Origin: Rhodeus uyekii | Lineage: Eukaryota; Chordata; Actinopteri; Cypriniformes; Acheilognathidae | Length of the DNA: 64,000 nucleotides | Direction: 5' to 3' | NCBI GenBank assembly: GCA_037043235.1 | Contig: JAWRVZ010000139.1 | Location: 1 to 64,000, forward strand | Part shown: positions 14,640 to 27,490 of the stretch, one piece after another | Layout of the letters: each line of letters opens with the position of its first letter | Numbering within the stretch: position 1 is the stretch's first letter | The notes under the pieces: generated by a model | Told to the model about the DNA's origin: nothing | What the model saw: the letters and a program-made list of their open reading frames with translations, nothing else | The model's database searches: none | Translations under genes and position numbers: made by a program

Positions 14640-15012
14640 AAGTCTCTTCAGAAAATTTGGACTAAACAGCTCCATTCATATGGATTAGTTTTTACGATCT
14701 GAAGTTTCATAGTGTCAGTTTTGTTGCAGTCAATGGAGGAAAAGAAAACTCTTATTTCATATATTTTCTGAAGACAAAAACGAAAGGTTTATGGGTTTGA
14801 AATGACATGAGGGTGAGTAAATACAGCTTTCCTGTAGCTCAAACAGAAGAGCGTGGCGCTTGCAACGCCAATGCCATGGGTTCAATTCCCAGGGAAAGCA
14901 AGAACTGATTAGAACATTAATGTAAACCTTGAATACAATGTAAAAAGAATCTGCGAAATGCACAAATGTAAATGATTAAAGAATTTTCCTTTTTGAATAA
15001 ACTATCCCTTTA
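14640..15012. mobile_element. DNA-transposon-like fragment, interrupted by a SINE
   Basis: The sequence GACATGAGGGTGAGTAAATA (14803-14822), resumed after the SINE by GAATTTTCCTTTTTGAATA and AACTATCCCTTTAA (to about 15012), resembles the end of a very common fish non-autonomous DNA repeat. The SINE at 14827-14974 splits it. A matching left end was not found, so this is probably a truncated copy. Family assignment is from recall of the sequence style, not from a search. Confidence 0.45.
14827..14974 (+). mobile_element. tRNA-derived SINE (cyprinid type)
   Basis: The head is tRNA-like: A-box-like TGTAGCTCAAACAG and B-box-like GGGTTCAATTCCC, both internal pol III promoter elements. A shared body follows (AAGAACTGATTAGAA) and a decayed tail ending AAATGCACAAATGTAAATG. 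The same body and tail recur at 23192, 26041, 31207 and 37400. It is not a functional tRNA, because the cloverleaf decays after the B box. It sits inside a DNA-transposon-like fragment. Confidence 0.8.
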
Positions 15013-16463
15013 ACTCTTTCCTCGACATAATTTTCCAGTAATTCATGTTTTCACAGAGGACGCTGTTGCAAATCTTCTGAACCGGTACGTAATCTCCTGA
15101 TCAAAACACATGTGAAGAAAAAAAAATAAACCGATCAATGTTAAAGACGTGAGTTCAGCCTTGTGCTAGACAGATCTGAACACTGGCACAGGCAAATGAA
15201 GAACAGTAAAGGACCGGTGGAAACTGAGAGCGAGAGAATGGAGGGTCAAGGCAAAAAGACTCCCACACATTTCCTGCTCTCCCACAGAGTATTGCTGGCA
15301 GTTTTCTTTAAACACACACGCAAACACACACCCACACCCCCACACACACGCAAATTCTCTTTCTTGTACATCTATCTTTGAGAGGACACTCATTGACACA
15401 ATGCAATCTCCACTAAGTGCCTAACCTGAACCCTGACCCTTAACCTCATTATAACCTGATCCCTAAAACCAACTCTTGCCCCCCAAAAAACCCTTTCCTG
15501 GCTCTCAGAAAGTGAGAACTGGACAAAATGTCCTCACTGTACTCTCTTTGTCCTCACTCCGCTGGTCTAAAACTCAAACTAGTCCTCACAAAGATAGTTG
15601 TTCAAGCACGGACACATGGACACACACTTATTTAATTCAAATATGCAGCTGATTTTCAAAAGTTTGACTGGTTGGTTAATATAATTTTAAAATCATGGCT
15701 TAAAATTTGAAAAGGACAGGAGATTCAATTCAGAGATTGAATTAGTGGTAAGTGATTAGTTTGATATGGAAAGCTCCATTTTATCACAGGTTTATTTTCA
15801 ATAGAAATCAGTTTTGACGTCATATTTCAATTCGTTATAAAGCTGGTTTGTTCTTTTCTCAGATTATCTCTCTCTTTCGTTGAGAATCAAGGGTAATAGA
15901 GGAATTAGAGCATGTGAGTGTGGAGGACGTTGTGTTGCGCCGGTCTCTGTTTCTGTTCATACATGCACAAAAGTATATTTCAATATTTCAAGATGAACAC
16001 TTACTGGACTGAAGCATCTCAGGTTTACTTAACCTGACATCATTTATTAGAAAAATCATGAGACATCAAATGTAATCATCAGGCTTTTGATGAAGGGTTA
16101 TTTGTTAATTTCTCAATCATCATTGTGTTGCTTTATATGTTTTAAAACTACAGAGCTTTGACCATAAACTAAACATTTAAATATAATCTTACTAAGAGAT
16201 ACAGAGTGATGACTGATGTTAATAGGATTTTATGCAAGTAGTCACAATAATATTACATTACAAGCATCAGAATTTCATACATATTAATATCAGCATCTGC
16301 ACTAAAGTTTTATGAACACTTTATTTATTAGATTATTAGATATATGGGATTTTATTTGATGGGAAATTACGCTTCTACTTTGTTACTTGTATAGATATGT
16401 TGTTGGTTTTTTATATCGTTTGGGAAAAAACTCTATTGGTTGTGCATTGTGGGTCAGCATTAC
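15013..16463. other. Non-coding stretch (pde11a 3' intron or flank)
   Basis: No exon was recognised. At 15410-15640 there is a fish dispersed-repeat segment with CCTAACC/TAACC-like words, GTCCTCAC repeats and TCCTCACAAAGATAG. A short CA-rich tract lies at 15314-15350. The last pde11a coding exon, expected downstream of the exon at 16464, was looked for here and not found. Confidence 0.5.
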
Positions 16464-16547
16464 CTCATACAGCGGGGCACAGATTCCATCAATCCACTCC
16501 AGCTGGAGTCCTGGCAGCTCATCCTTGCGGTTTCGATCAAAAATTGC
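16464..16547 (-). CDS. pde11a: pde11a exon: catalytic domain, purine-binding glutamine segment
   Basis: Minus-strand exon of 84 bp, bounded by acceptor AACAG and donor GTAATG. It encodes AIFDRNRKDELPGLQ followed by LEWIDGICAPLYE, matching the cyclic-nucleotide phosphodiesterase 11A catalytic domain. The Gln before LEWID is the invariant glutamine that binds the purine ring of cAMP or cGMP in this enzyme family. It is the most downstream exon visible; the final coding exon is not in the window or not recognisable. Enzyme role (family knowledge): cytosolic hydrolysis of cAMP and cGMP to 5'-monophosphates. Confidence 0.9.
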
Positions 16548-16551
16548 CTGT

Positions 16552-16553
<2 letters not shown>

Positions 16554-16590
<37 letters not shown>
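16554..16590. repeat. (CA)n microsatellite
   Basis: Pure CA dinucleotide run next to the acceptor side of the pde11a exon at 16464-16547. Chance open frames of repeated Thr-His cross it. Confidence 0.9.
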
Positions 16591-16592
<2 letters not shown>

Positions 16593-16731
16593 CATTCACA
16601 ATAATTTAACAAACCTGCAACAATATTACATGAAGAAAAATAAACACTTAAAATCAGTAACTCTTAAACTTTTGCTTAAGCACGCTTGTGAAAAAGAAGT
16701 ACATTTTAGTGTACTCTTATAAAGCAATTAT

Positions 16732-17052
16732 AGTAATTAAGTAATATAAGTTCTAAGTAAGTTTTTAAAAATATGCTCATATTTTCAAAAAGTTAATTGC
16801 AATTACAGTGGTGTGAAAAAAGTTTGCGCCTTCCTGATTTCTTTTTTTGTGTGTGCATGTGTCAAACTTAAATGTTTCAGATCATCAAACAAACTCAAAC
16901 TGTTATAAATGTGACAAACATGCAAAAAAAGAAGAAGAAATATTTAAAACACTTTTTTTAAAACACCTTTTCACACCACTGTAATTGCAATTAACTTTTT
17001 GAAAATATGAGGATATTTTTAAAAACGTACTTATAACTTATATTAATTACTA
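16732..17052. mobile_element. MITE-like inverted-repeat element with nested palindromic core
   Basis: The left arm 16732-16822 and right arm 16965-17052 are reverse complements over ~88 bp with only a few mismatches (GTAATTAA...GTGGTGTGAAAA against TTTTCACACCAC...TTAATTAC). The inner part begins CAGTGGTGTGAAAA (from 16807) and ends TTTTCACACCACTG (to 16983), which looks like a short element with its own terminal inverted repeats. No coding capacity. Related AT-rich sequence continues to 17640 and recurs at 38570-38960. Confidence 0.7.
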
Positions 17053-19113
<2,061 letters not shown>

Positions 19114-19248
19114 TAAGAATTCATTCCTGAGACTCATTTATTCCTTCCCTAGTTTTGATTGAATTCCTAATTCAGGACTGTGATACATGTCTTTAAACAA
19201 CAATACACTCGTAAAGAAGCAGGTGATGTTTTGAGGCGCTGCGCTCAC

Positions 19249-19323
19249 CGAGGGCGTGAGTTTCAGCTCGGATCGCTCTCGATCTCCCTGCTCAAAAAAC
19301 TCACTCGTCACCAGTTCAGCAAC
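19249..19323 (-). CDS. pde11a: pde11a exon: catalytic domain
   Basis: 75-bp minus-strand exon with acceptor TCACAG and donor GTGAGC. It encodes VAELVTSEFFEQGDRERSEL plus KLTPS, a near-exact match to the phosphodiesterase 11A catalytic helix region. Phases agree with the exons on either side. EFFEQGDRE is the segment that follows the second metal-site aspartate exon in this family. Confidence 0.93.
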
Positions 19324-19969
19324 CTGTGAGAAAACAGAAGACACACAGCAATACACTCGTATTAATCACATGCTATTGTTTTATTTTTTCCTATTTATTA
19401 AACTTTTTGTATTAGCCTTAAAATTAAAAATGTAATTTTTTTAAATTGTATTTTTATTATGTGCGTTTGTCATTTTTTATCCGTTTTTTATTTACATTTC
19501 AGTTTTGGTAAGTTTTAGTACTTCACCTTTCTTGTGTTGATGTTGTTGAGACACACTTAATTAATTACAGATGTACTGTACTTATTAGCTAAAACCAAAA
19601 CTATTAAAAAACGTTTTTGGTCATTGAAATAAAGCTGAAATGAAATTTAAATTGCAGATGAAAAACGTAGATGCACTTATTATGTACATGCATGTTTTTT
19701 TACATTGCACTTATATTTGAAAAATACCTGCATGTACATAATAATTGCATTATGTCAAATAATTCATTTAAATGTTACAATAAAGTAGTTAAAACACATA
19801 ATATAAAGTGAGACTCAGTTATTTGCCAAGCCAGCATTTCCACGATTTAAATTTAATTTCAGCTTTATTTCAAATATCGAAAACGGTTTTTAATAGTTTT
19901 GGCTTTAGCTAACAATTACAGTAATATTAATTTTATATTTTATGGTATATTGTGGGTAAGAGCGCCTAC
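19324..19969. other. pde11a intron, AT-rich
   Basis: No exon or complete mobile element was recognised. The sequence is AT-rich (runs of TTTTTAAATTG, TTTTTATCCG) with partial internal inverted similarity around GCATGTTTTTTTACATTGC and TGCATGTACATAATAATTGC. Confidence 0.5.
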
Positions 19970-20033
19970 CTTGCATGATATCTCCCATGGTTTAGTGACA
20001 GCACCCAGATCACACGCTGTCATCAACATCGAC
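19970..20033 (-). CDS. pde11a: pde11a exon: second metal-site aspartate (TACD)
   Basis: 64-bp minus-strand exon, acceptor CCCAG, donor GTAGGC. It encodes SMLMTACDLGAVTKPWEISC with K at the junction. The Asp of TACD is a metal-coordinating residue of the class I phosphodiesterase active site (family knowledge). It joins the preceding exon in phase: the upstream exon ends ATGTGCAG and this one begins GTCG. Confidence 0.93.
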
Positions 20034-20126
20034 CTGGGACAAGTTCAGAAATTACAACCAAACATTTATAGGCATTGTGTGTGTGTGTGTGTGTGTGTGT
20101 CCACCATGCTCATATATGCAACTGAC

Positions 20127-20204
20127 CTGCACATATCTCTGTGTTCCTTCACATTCCAGTTGTATTCTCCTTTATTCACTAGTTCAAAGAAGGAATTTCT
20201 GTTC
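20127..20204 (-). CDS. pde11a: pde11a exon: catalytic domain
   Basis: 78-bp minus-strand exon, acceptor TTTACAG and donor GTCAGTT. It encodes NRNSFFELVNKGEYNWNVKE followed by HRDMC. It aligns to the EFFELVSKGEYDWN region of PDE11A. A split codon CA|G joins it to the exon at 22725. A (GT)n tract sits just beyond the donor at 20078-20100. Confidence 0.9.
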
Positions 20205-20641
20205 CTGTAAATGGAAACTCCATGAGCTCTTGCAGTTCACACTCCCGCCACATGGCAGCAGTACAGGGTCAAAAAACCGTAGCATTTTCTACCACATTCA
20301 CTGGAAAGCAAAAAAGCTTCACACACATGCACACTAACTGAGATTGCCAGTACATTTAAAATGAATGCAAAGTTCCATTTCTAGTAGAAATAAGTCAGGA
20401 GAGACCTGGAATAATAGTGATTTCTCCACATTAAAGGGCTGTTCTTAGACATGTTACAATATCATGAGAACAAAGTTCAATACATTAGTATTTTTACTCT
20501 AATTATTATTAAGAACATCATGCCTAAGAACACAATACTTCTGCCAAGTAGTAATGCTGGTGAAAATGTAGAAAAAGTTTTAGGTCAGTAAGTCTTTTAT
20601 TGTTTTTTTTTAATGTTTTTAAGTCTCATCTGCTCATAGAG

Positions 20642-22364
20642 GCTGAATATATTAGCTCAAAAATACAGTAAAACAGTGTAAAATTGCTGTTTTCTATGTG
20701 AATATATTGTAAAGTGTCATTTATTCCTGTGATTAAAGCTGAATTTATTAGATGATAAATACAGTAAAACAGTGTAATATTATATCAGTGTAAAACAGCT
20801 GTTTTCTATGTGAATATATAGTAAAGTGTCATTTATTCCTGTGATTAAAGCTGAATTTATTAGATGATAAATACAGTAAAACAGTGTAATATTATATCAG
20901 TGTAAAACAGCTGTTTTCTATGTGAATATATAGTAAAGTGTCATTTATTCCTGTGATTAAAGCTGAATTTATTAGATGATAAATACAGTAAAACAGTAAT
21001 ATTATATCAGTGTAAAACAGCTGTTTTCTATGTGAATATATAGTAAAGTGTCATTTATTCCTGTGATTAAAGCTGAATTTATTATATGATAAATACAGTA
21101 AAACAGTGTAATATTATATCAGTGTAAAACAGCTGTTTTCTATGTGAATATATAGTAAAGTGTCATTTATTCCTGTGATTAAAGCTGAATTTATTAGATG
21201 ATAAATACAGTAAAAACAGTGTAATATTATATCAGTGTAAAACAGCTGTTTTCTATGTGAATATATAGTAAAGTGTCATTTATTCCTGTGATTAAAGCTG
21301 AATTTATTAGATGATAAATACAGTAAAACAGTGTAATATTATATCAGTGTAAAACAGCTGTTTTCTATGTGAATATATAGTAAAGTGTCATTTATTCCTG
21401 TGATTAAAGCTGAATTTATTAGATGATAAATACAGTAAAACAGTGTAATATTATATCAGTGTAAAACAGCTGTTTTCTATGTGAATATATAGTAAAGTGT
21501 CATTTATTCCTGTTATTAAAGCTGAATTTATTAGATGATAAATACAGTAAAACAGTGTAATATTATATCAGTGTAAAACAGCTGTTTTCTATGTGAATAT
21601 ATAGTAAAGTGTCATTTATTCCTGTGATTAAAGCTGAATTTATTAGATGATAAATACAGTAAAACAGTAATATTATATCAGTGTAAAACAGCTGTTTTCT
21701 ATGTGAATATATAGTAAAGTGTCATTTATTCCTGTTATTAAAGCTGAATTTATTAGATGATAAATACAGTAAAACAGTGTAATATTATATCAGTGTAAAA
21801 CAGCTGTTTTCTATGTGAATATATAGTAAAGTGTCATTTATTCCTGTGATTAAAGCTGAATTTATTAGATGATAAATACAGTAAAACAGTAATATTATAT
21901 CAGTGTAAAACAGCTGTTTTCTATGTGAATATATAGTAAAGTGTCATTTATTCCTGTGATTAAAGCTGAATTTATTAGATGATAAATACAGTAAAAACAG
22001 TGTAATATTATATCAGTGTAAAACAGCTGTTTTCTATGTGAATATATAGTAAAGTGTCATTTATTCCTGTGATTAAAGCTGAATTTATTAGATGATAAAT
22101 ACAGTAAAACAGTGTAATATTATATCAGTGTAAAACAGCTGTTTTCTATGTGAATATATAGTAAAGTGTCATTTATTCCTGTTATTAAAGCTGAATTTAT
22201 TAGATGATAAATACAGTAAAACAGTGTAATATTATATCAGTGTAAAACAGCTGTTTTCTATGTGAATATATAGTAAAGTGTCATTTATTCCTGTGATTAA
22301 AGCTGAATTTATTAGATCATAAATACAGTAAAACAGTGTAATATTATGTCAGTGTAAAACAGCT
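20642..22364. repeat. 112-bp minisatellite, about 15 copies
   Basis: Tandem units begin CTGAATTTATTAGATGATAA and end CCTGTGATTAAAG. Starts read at 20739, 20851, 20963, 21073, 21185, 21298, 21410, 21522, 21634, 21744, 21856, 21966, 22079, 22191 and 22303; the last is partial and a degenerate copy precedes at 20642. Unit lengths are 110, 112 or 113 bp, from loss of GT in AACAGTGTAAT or gain of one A. A second variant (TGTTATT for TGTGATT) recurs every few units. It lies in the pde11a intron between exons 20127 and 22725. Confidence 0.97.
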
Positions 22365-22680
22365 TCATATTTTTGTGGAAATGTAAAGCTGTATTTCAGC
22401 ATCATTACTCCAGTCTTTAGTGTCACATGATCCTTCACAAATCATTCTGATATGATGATTTGATACTCGGGAAACCTTTATAATTATCATCAATGTTGAA
22501 AACAGTCGTGCTGCTGAATATGTTTGTAGAATTATTTGATGAGCAGAAAGTTTAAAAGAAAAGCATTTATTCGAAATAGAATCTTTTGTAACATTCTGTC
22601 ACTTTTCATGAAGTGAAAGGATCTTTGCTGAATAAATACTTCTCTAAAACAAACCTTACTGATCCCCAACCTTTGAGCGA
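22365..22680. mobile_element. Dispersed fish repeat flanking the 112-bp array
   Basis: Contains AGCATCATTACTCCAGTCTT, GTCACATGATCCTTCA, CAATGTTGAAAACAG, AACATTCTGTCACTTTTC and CTTACTGATCCCCAACC, words I recognise from a very common non-autonomous repeat of cyprinid genomes. The last minisatellite unit runs directly into it, so the array probably expanded from inside this repeat. No coding capacity. Confidence 0.55.
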
Positions 22681-22724
22681 TACATGGCACGTGAATATTG
22701 CATTGATTAGTAATCTGAACTCAC

Positions 22725-22825
22725 TGGAAGTAGAGCGTTAAGTCTGTGGCCAGTATGGATTGTTTCAGGAGCTGCATGAGTTCTCCATACTCGTGTGAAG
22801 AGAGATTAGAGAAGATATTGTGACC
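22725..22825 (-). CDS. pde11a: pde11a exon: catalytic domain
   Basis: 101-bp minus-strand exon, acceptor TGTCTAG and donor GTGAGTT. It encodes GHNIFSNLSSHEYGELMQLL followed by KQSILATDLTLYF. This matches the LLKQSILATDL helix of PDE11A, downstream of the HHHFNHAVMIL exon, and the frame is kept across the junction. Confidence 0.93.
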
Positions 22826-24121
22826 CTAGACAGACCAGGATGAAATGAAAGTATTATTATCCATTTTGTGTCATTAAATATTGTTCAGATGATTTTGAAG
22901 ATGCACTGATGGTGTTTCATGGTCAGTCAAGTCTGATATAGTCGAGTCACACAGATACAGGTGCTTTTCAGAAACGCTCTAATCCTACAGTACGTCAGGA
23001 TACATTTCCATTTAAAGTGGGTTTGTGTATGAATATATATATATAACCACACTTAACAAGTGACTCTGAATTCAAGCCACCCACACATGCTCACATCCGA
23101 ATGCCTGATTAAAATAAACTGACATATGAATGTCTTTGTGAAGTTCCCACAGTGGCTGAGCCCTCACAGAGAGAGAGAGAGAGAGAGAGAGAGCGCGCAC
23201 TGGATAAGATCATAGCGCTTGCAACGCCAAGGCATGGGTTCGATCCCCAAGGAAAGAAATAACTGATTAGAATGTCAATGTGTTTCTTGAACGCAATGCA
23301 AGTCGCTTTGGATAAAAGCATCTACCAAATGCAGAAATGAAAGTGTATCTCTCACATTATTTTACTTTTTACCATTTTATATTTACACATGTGATTTCAA
23401 CAACCAGGTGCATTGACACTTGTCCAGTTTCGTCCAGAACACCTGAAACATTTAAGTGATGTGATTTAAATCGAAAGCATTTTTTCACAATCAGAGAAAG
23501 CGCAGGCCCTTCACTTCTGCTTCACAGTAACTGCAAAGCATGATGGGAATTAGCTTCGGATTGGCTAGATTAAAGAGCAGGGCAACTGCTGCCATTTCAT
23601 TAAGGAACGGCTTAATTAATACTTGTCTGTCGGCTGGTCAGTGAACACGCTCTGTCTCAGAGTAAATGATGACCGTGGCTCATTAGTATGCAAATGACAG
23701 TGACACAGATAAACACGCTGGATCTGTAGAAAGCAATTATTCAAAGTCAACATTTGTCAGTTAGCGCAGGCTGTAATTTATTCAGAAGTCCAGTGTCAGG
23801 TGCGTTTCTCTCTCTCTCTCTACCTTGTTATCTAATTTTCTGTGGTTAAAATGACTTCTTGGGTGGCAAAGTCTTCACAACTCAAGCATTAAATTACTAA
23901 TTTCTTTACTTATACTCTGTATTTCTATGATGTATTCATTGCATTGTTTTTATCATGGTTTAATCTTTAAATGAGGATGGATTACAAATAGTTGTATAGT
24001 TATATATTACGGCAACATTTCAAGAATTGCATTTATTATACACCGTTTTATAGCTGAAGTTATACTGATTAAGTTCTAAATTAGAACTAGAGAGGATAAA
24101 GTTCGTCGAGACAAACTTTAG
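22826..24121. other. pde11a intron, non-coding
   Basis: Apart from the SINE at 23192-23340, a (GA)n run at 23168-23192 and a short (TC)n at 23809-23822, no feature was recognised. Around 23500-23790 the sequence is less AT-rich and contains homeodomain-like words (TTAATTAA, CATTAGTATGCAAATGA, the last with an octamer ATGCAAAT). It could be a conserved non-coding element, but this cannot be judged from one sequence. Confidence 0.4.
23192..23340 (+). mobile_element. tRNA-derived SINE, decayed head
   Basis: B-box-like GGGTTCGATCCCC at 23237, body TAACTGATTAGAATGTCAAT and tail AAGTCGCTTTGGATAAAAGC ending in AAATGCAGAAATG. The head is partly replaced by a (GA)n tract. Same family as 14827-14974. 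Confidence 0.82.
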
Positions 24122-25959
24122 AAGTTGGCTGAGAAGGACGCACCGGAAACGTTAATTTCGCATGTTGGTAGCACAATTTAACATGAACTACAAAATACGT
24201 TACAAAACCAGAAATTAACAGGTTGCTAAGGTGTTCTAGGTGGTTGCTAGGGTGTTGCTAGGCAGTTTCTAGGGTATCCGGGGTGGTTGCTAGGGTGTTG
24301 CTATGTGGTTGCTAGGGTAACCAGATTGGTTGCTAGGGTGTTGCTAGGTGGTTGCTAGGGTATCCTGGGTGGTTGCTAGGGTGTTGCTAGGGTGTTGCTA
24401 GGTGGTTGCTAGGGTAACCAGAGTGGTTGTTATGGTGTTGCTATGTGGTTGCTAGGGTATCCTGGGTGGTTGCTAGGGTGTTGCTAGGCGGTTGCTAGGG
24501 TATCTGGGGTGGTTGCTAAGGTGTTGCTAGGCGGTTGCTAGGGTGTCCGGGGTGGTTGCTAGGGTAACCAGAGTGGTTGCTAGGTGGTTGCTAGGGTATC
24601 CGGGGTGGTTGCTAGGCAGTTGCTAGGGTATCCAGGGTGGTTGCTAGGGTGTTGTTAGGTGGTTGCTAGGGTAACCAGAGTGGTTGCTAGGGTGTTGCTA
24701 GGTGATTGCTAGGGTAACCAGAGTGGTTGCTAGGGTGTTGCTAGGTGGTTGCTAGGGTAACCGGGGTGGTTGCTAGGCAGTTGCTAGGGTATTTTGGGTG
24801 GTTGCTATGCAGTTGCTAGGGTATCCAGGGTGGTTGCTAGGATGTTACTAGATAGTTGTGAGGTCTTCTGGGTAGTTACTATGGCATTCCTAGCACAATT
24901 TAACACTTAGCTAACCACTATTAGCATGTAGCTATTCACTGCTAGCATATGTAGCATGTTGGAAGTCCTGTTTGCTAGCATGAGTCAATAGACCCAACCC
25001 CCATGTCTCTACGACACTCAGAAGCAGAGATATAGGTCTGGCTAAATGGTTGCTAGGGTTCTCTGTTTGGTTGCTAAGCAGTGGCTTCACAGCTACAGTG
25101 ATGTTACTCCAAAGGCTCCTTGTGAGTATGAACTATATAAACCAACCAGAATGCCTCTACAACATTCAGAACTGAAGATATCTCACTTTGTATTTGGTTG
25201 CTAAGGTGCTCCATAATGGTTGCTAGGGCGTGGCTAGGAAGTGTTGAAGATGTTGGTGATGGCAGTTTGCTGGCCCGAGTCATACGAGCCCACCCTCAAA
25301 TTTCTATGACTTTTCTATCCAGAGACAGAAGTCGATCAATTTGAATGGAAGTCTATGGGATGGGTTGCTAAGGTGCTCTAAATGGTTGCTAGGGCGTGGC
25401 TTAATAGCTTCACTGTGATCCTGAGACACTCATTGGTCGCCTGAGTAAAATGAGCCCTCCCCCTTGTCTCTGTGACGCTCTGATGCAGAGCTATGTTCAA
25501 TTCAAAATCCCTATGCATTTTGCCATAGTAGTTGGTGTTTCATGGGACGGCCTCCCCCATTCATTTCTATGGGGCAAATTTGGGCAGCTCTAGCACCCCA
25601 GGGGTACAACTTTCACCCCATTGTGTGGTATGTTCTTACAGAGGCTGTCACCCTCTTCAAATGTGGCGAGTTTCATCTTTTTACAAATTCCTCACTCAGA
25701 GTTATTAATCGTCAAAGTTCGTCGCAATGTTAAGTCAATGGGATTTTTCGGCTGCTTTTTCGCCCCTGGGGCGGACACCGTACCCCCGATCCCTTAGAAA
25801 AGATATAGCAACTCGAGTCAGAACAGGCCTGCGGCCTGTTCTGATTTTGGGGTCTGTAGCACTAAGGCTGTAGGAGGAGATAGCGTGTAAATTTTTGTAC
25901 AGAAGAATAATAATAAGTTTATTAGCATTTCAGTAAGTTGGCTGCTTCTCAGCCAACTT
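24122..25959. mobile_element. Non-autonomous TIR element with minisatellite core
   Basis: The left end AAGTTGGCTGAGAAG (24122-24136) is the exact reverse complement of CTTCTCAGCCAACTT (25945-25959), a perfect 15-bp terminal inverted repeat. The right end also folds on itself (AAGTTGGCTG...CAGCCAACTT, 25935-25959). The interior holds a GGTTGCTAGGGT minisatellite, then degenerate copies of TGGTTGCTAGGG alternating with conserved blocks (CCCATGTCTCTACGACA, GCCCTCCCCCTTGTCTCTG). A short open frame at 25542-25733 is not a convincing gene. No transposase. It lies in a pde11a intron. Confidence 0.7.
24222..24845. repeat. GGTTGCTAGGGT minisatellite
   Basis: Irregular tandem repetition of TGGTTGCTAGGGTGTTGCTA and TGGTTGCTAGGGTAACCAGA variants, in steps of about 12 bp combined into larger 35-48 bp units. 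It forms the core of the surrounding inverted-repeat element. GTAACC and GGTTGC words make partial dyads. Confidence 0.95.
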
Positions 25960-26040
25960 AATTAGAATTAAAAATTGAATAGAGGCAGACGAATCGTGTG
26001 GGTGTTTGAATTGAGATTGTGATCTTTTAATGATTAATTG

Positions 26041-26184
26041 TGCTTTCCTTTAGTTCAAACAGTAGAGCATGGCGCTTGCAACACAAAGGTCATGGGTTCA
26101 ATTCCCAAAGAATGCAAGAACTGATTAGATGTTCATGCGTCGCTTTGGATAAAAGCACCTGCCAAATGCATGAATGTTAAATGT
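26041..26184 (+). mobile_element. tRNA-derived SINE
   Basis: Head TTTAGTTCAAACAGTAGAGC, B-box-like GGGTTCAATTCCC, body CAAGAACTGATTAGATG, tail CGTCGCTTTGGATAAAAGC and AAATGCATGAATG. It ends 74 bp from the next pde11a exon. Confidence 0.85.
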
Positions 26185-26258
26185 TAATACTGCACTGATC
26201 GTTGTGGTTTTGTGTTTTTTTTTAATGATGTGCACACAAATGATGTCTTTAGCTTTAC

Positions 26259-26349
26259 CTCGCTCTGTAGGATCATAACAGCATGGTTGAAGTGATGGTG
26301 CTCTAGTGTGGCTGATGTCCCATAAAGAAGAGAGAGAGCTGATCCCGTC
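26259..26349 (-). CDS. pde11a: pde11a exon: catalytic domain (HHHFNHAVMIL)
   Basis: 91-bp minus-strand exon, acceptor CTCAG, donor GTAAAG. It encodes TGSALSLLYGTSATLEHHHF then NHAVMILQSE, a near-identical match to PDE11A. Its first base completes the AAG lysine codon begun in the exon at 26496. The intron between these two exons is only 146 bp. Confidence 0.95.
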
Positions 26350-26495
26350 CTGAGAAAGACCAAACACACTCAAAGCTCATGTGTGCAGTAAAGCTCCACG
26401 TAACACTCCAACACAGATCCTGCATGCTGAGTGAAAACATTTGGCTTTGAAAGACTGAAACTTGAGCAGTGCTTGAGTGTCAGTGACAGTCTCAC

Positions 26496-26605
26496 TTGGC
26501 CTGGAAAGCGTTGTTGGTTCCTCTGTGGTCCAAATCATGGCAGATGCAGCCGACAATCAGAGCCAGAGTCTCCATCTCGGTCAGAGTCTCCTGGAAGCCG
26601 GCCGT
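26496..26605 (-). CDS. pde11a: pde11a exon: metal-binding HDLDHRG motif
   Basis: 110-bp minus-strand exon, acceptor TTTGCAG, donor GTGAGAC. It encodes TAGFQETLTEMETLALIVGC, then ICHDLDHRGTNNAFQA and part of K. HDLDHRG is the core metal-binding signature of class I phosphodiesterases; GTNNAFQAK is PDE11-like, whereas PDE5 has GVNNSY (family knowledge). This exon separates PDE11A from its PDE5 and PDE6 relatives. Confidence 0.96.
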
Positions 26606-26667
26606 CTGCAAATAAACACACGTGAACAGAATATAATAAATAAATATAGTGAGACGGAAGCTGAGGA

Positions 26668-27056
<389 letters not shown>

Positions 27057-27069
27057 GTAGGTCCCTCAC

Positions 27070-27177
27070 CGTTAGCATGGAAAACATGCACTGGCAAACG
27101 TTAAAAGCGTGTCTCCAGTTATGATACAGAACCATGCGGTAGTTCTTCCTCACGGTCAACAGCCAGCGACAAAGTGT
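27070..27177 (-). CDS. pde11a: pde11a exon: catalytic domain start (YHNWRH)
   Basis: 108-bp minus-strand exon, acceptor TTTCCAG, donor GTGAGG. It encodes TLCRWLLTVRKNYRMVLYHN then WRHAFNVCQCMFSMLT. The first His of YHNWRH is the general acid of the phosphodiesterase reaction, and the HNWRH block opens the catalytic pocket (family knowledge). It was too short to stand out as an open frame and was recovered from reverse-strand reading. Confidence 0.93.
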
Positions 27178-27490
27178 CTGGAAAGAACAAGAAGAGATGT
27201 GATGTTACAAAACAAAATTAAAAGGTGTTTGTACAACAGCTACATTAGCTACTATCTTATAATTTGATCAAGAGCGCTGTTATAGAGCATAGCAGTCTTT
27301 TTCAGTGGGACGTTTGGAATTATTAGCACTTTAGAAATAACTGGCAAGATTATCCTGCTTAATAATTCACTTTTGTTATATTTTACTTTAACAGATTTCT
27401 ATACTATAGGCCTAGGGTCAAATCACAGCCTTGCTCATATTCACTACAACAGCACTCTTGCTCGTGTGAGAAATGCAAACGTGTGTGGAC

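Noticed and set aside
14827..14900. tRNA gene
   Set aside because: A- and B-box-like words belong to a SINE family with several copies in the window; the cloverleaf is not maintained.
15410..15480. Interstitial telomere repeat (CCTAACC/TAACC words)
   Set aside because: Irregular and short, and part of a common fish dispersed repeat with GTCCTCAC words, not (TTAGGG)n.
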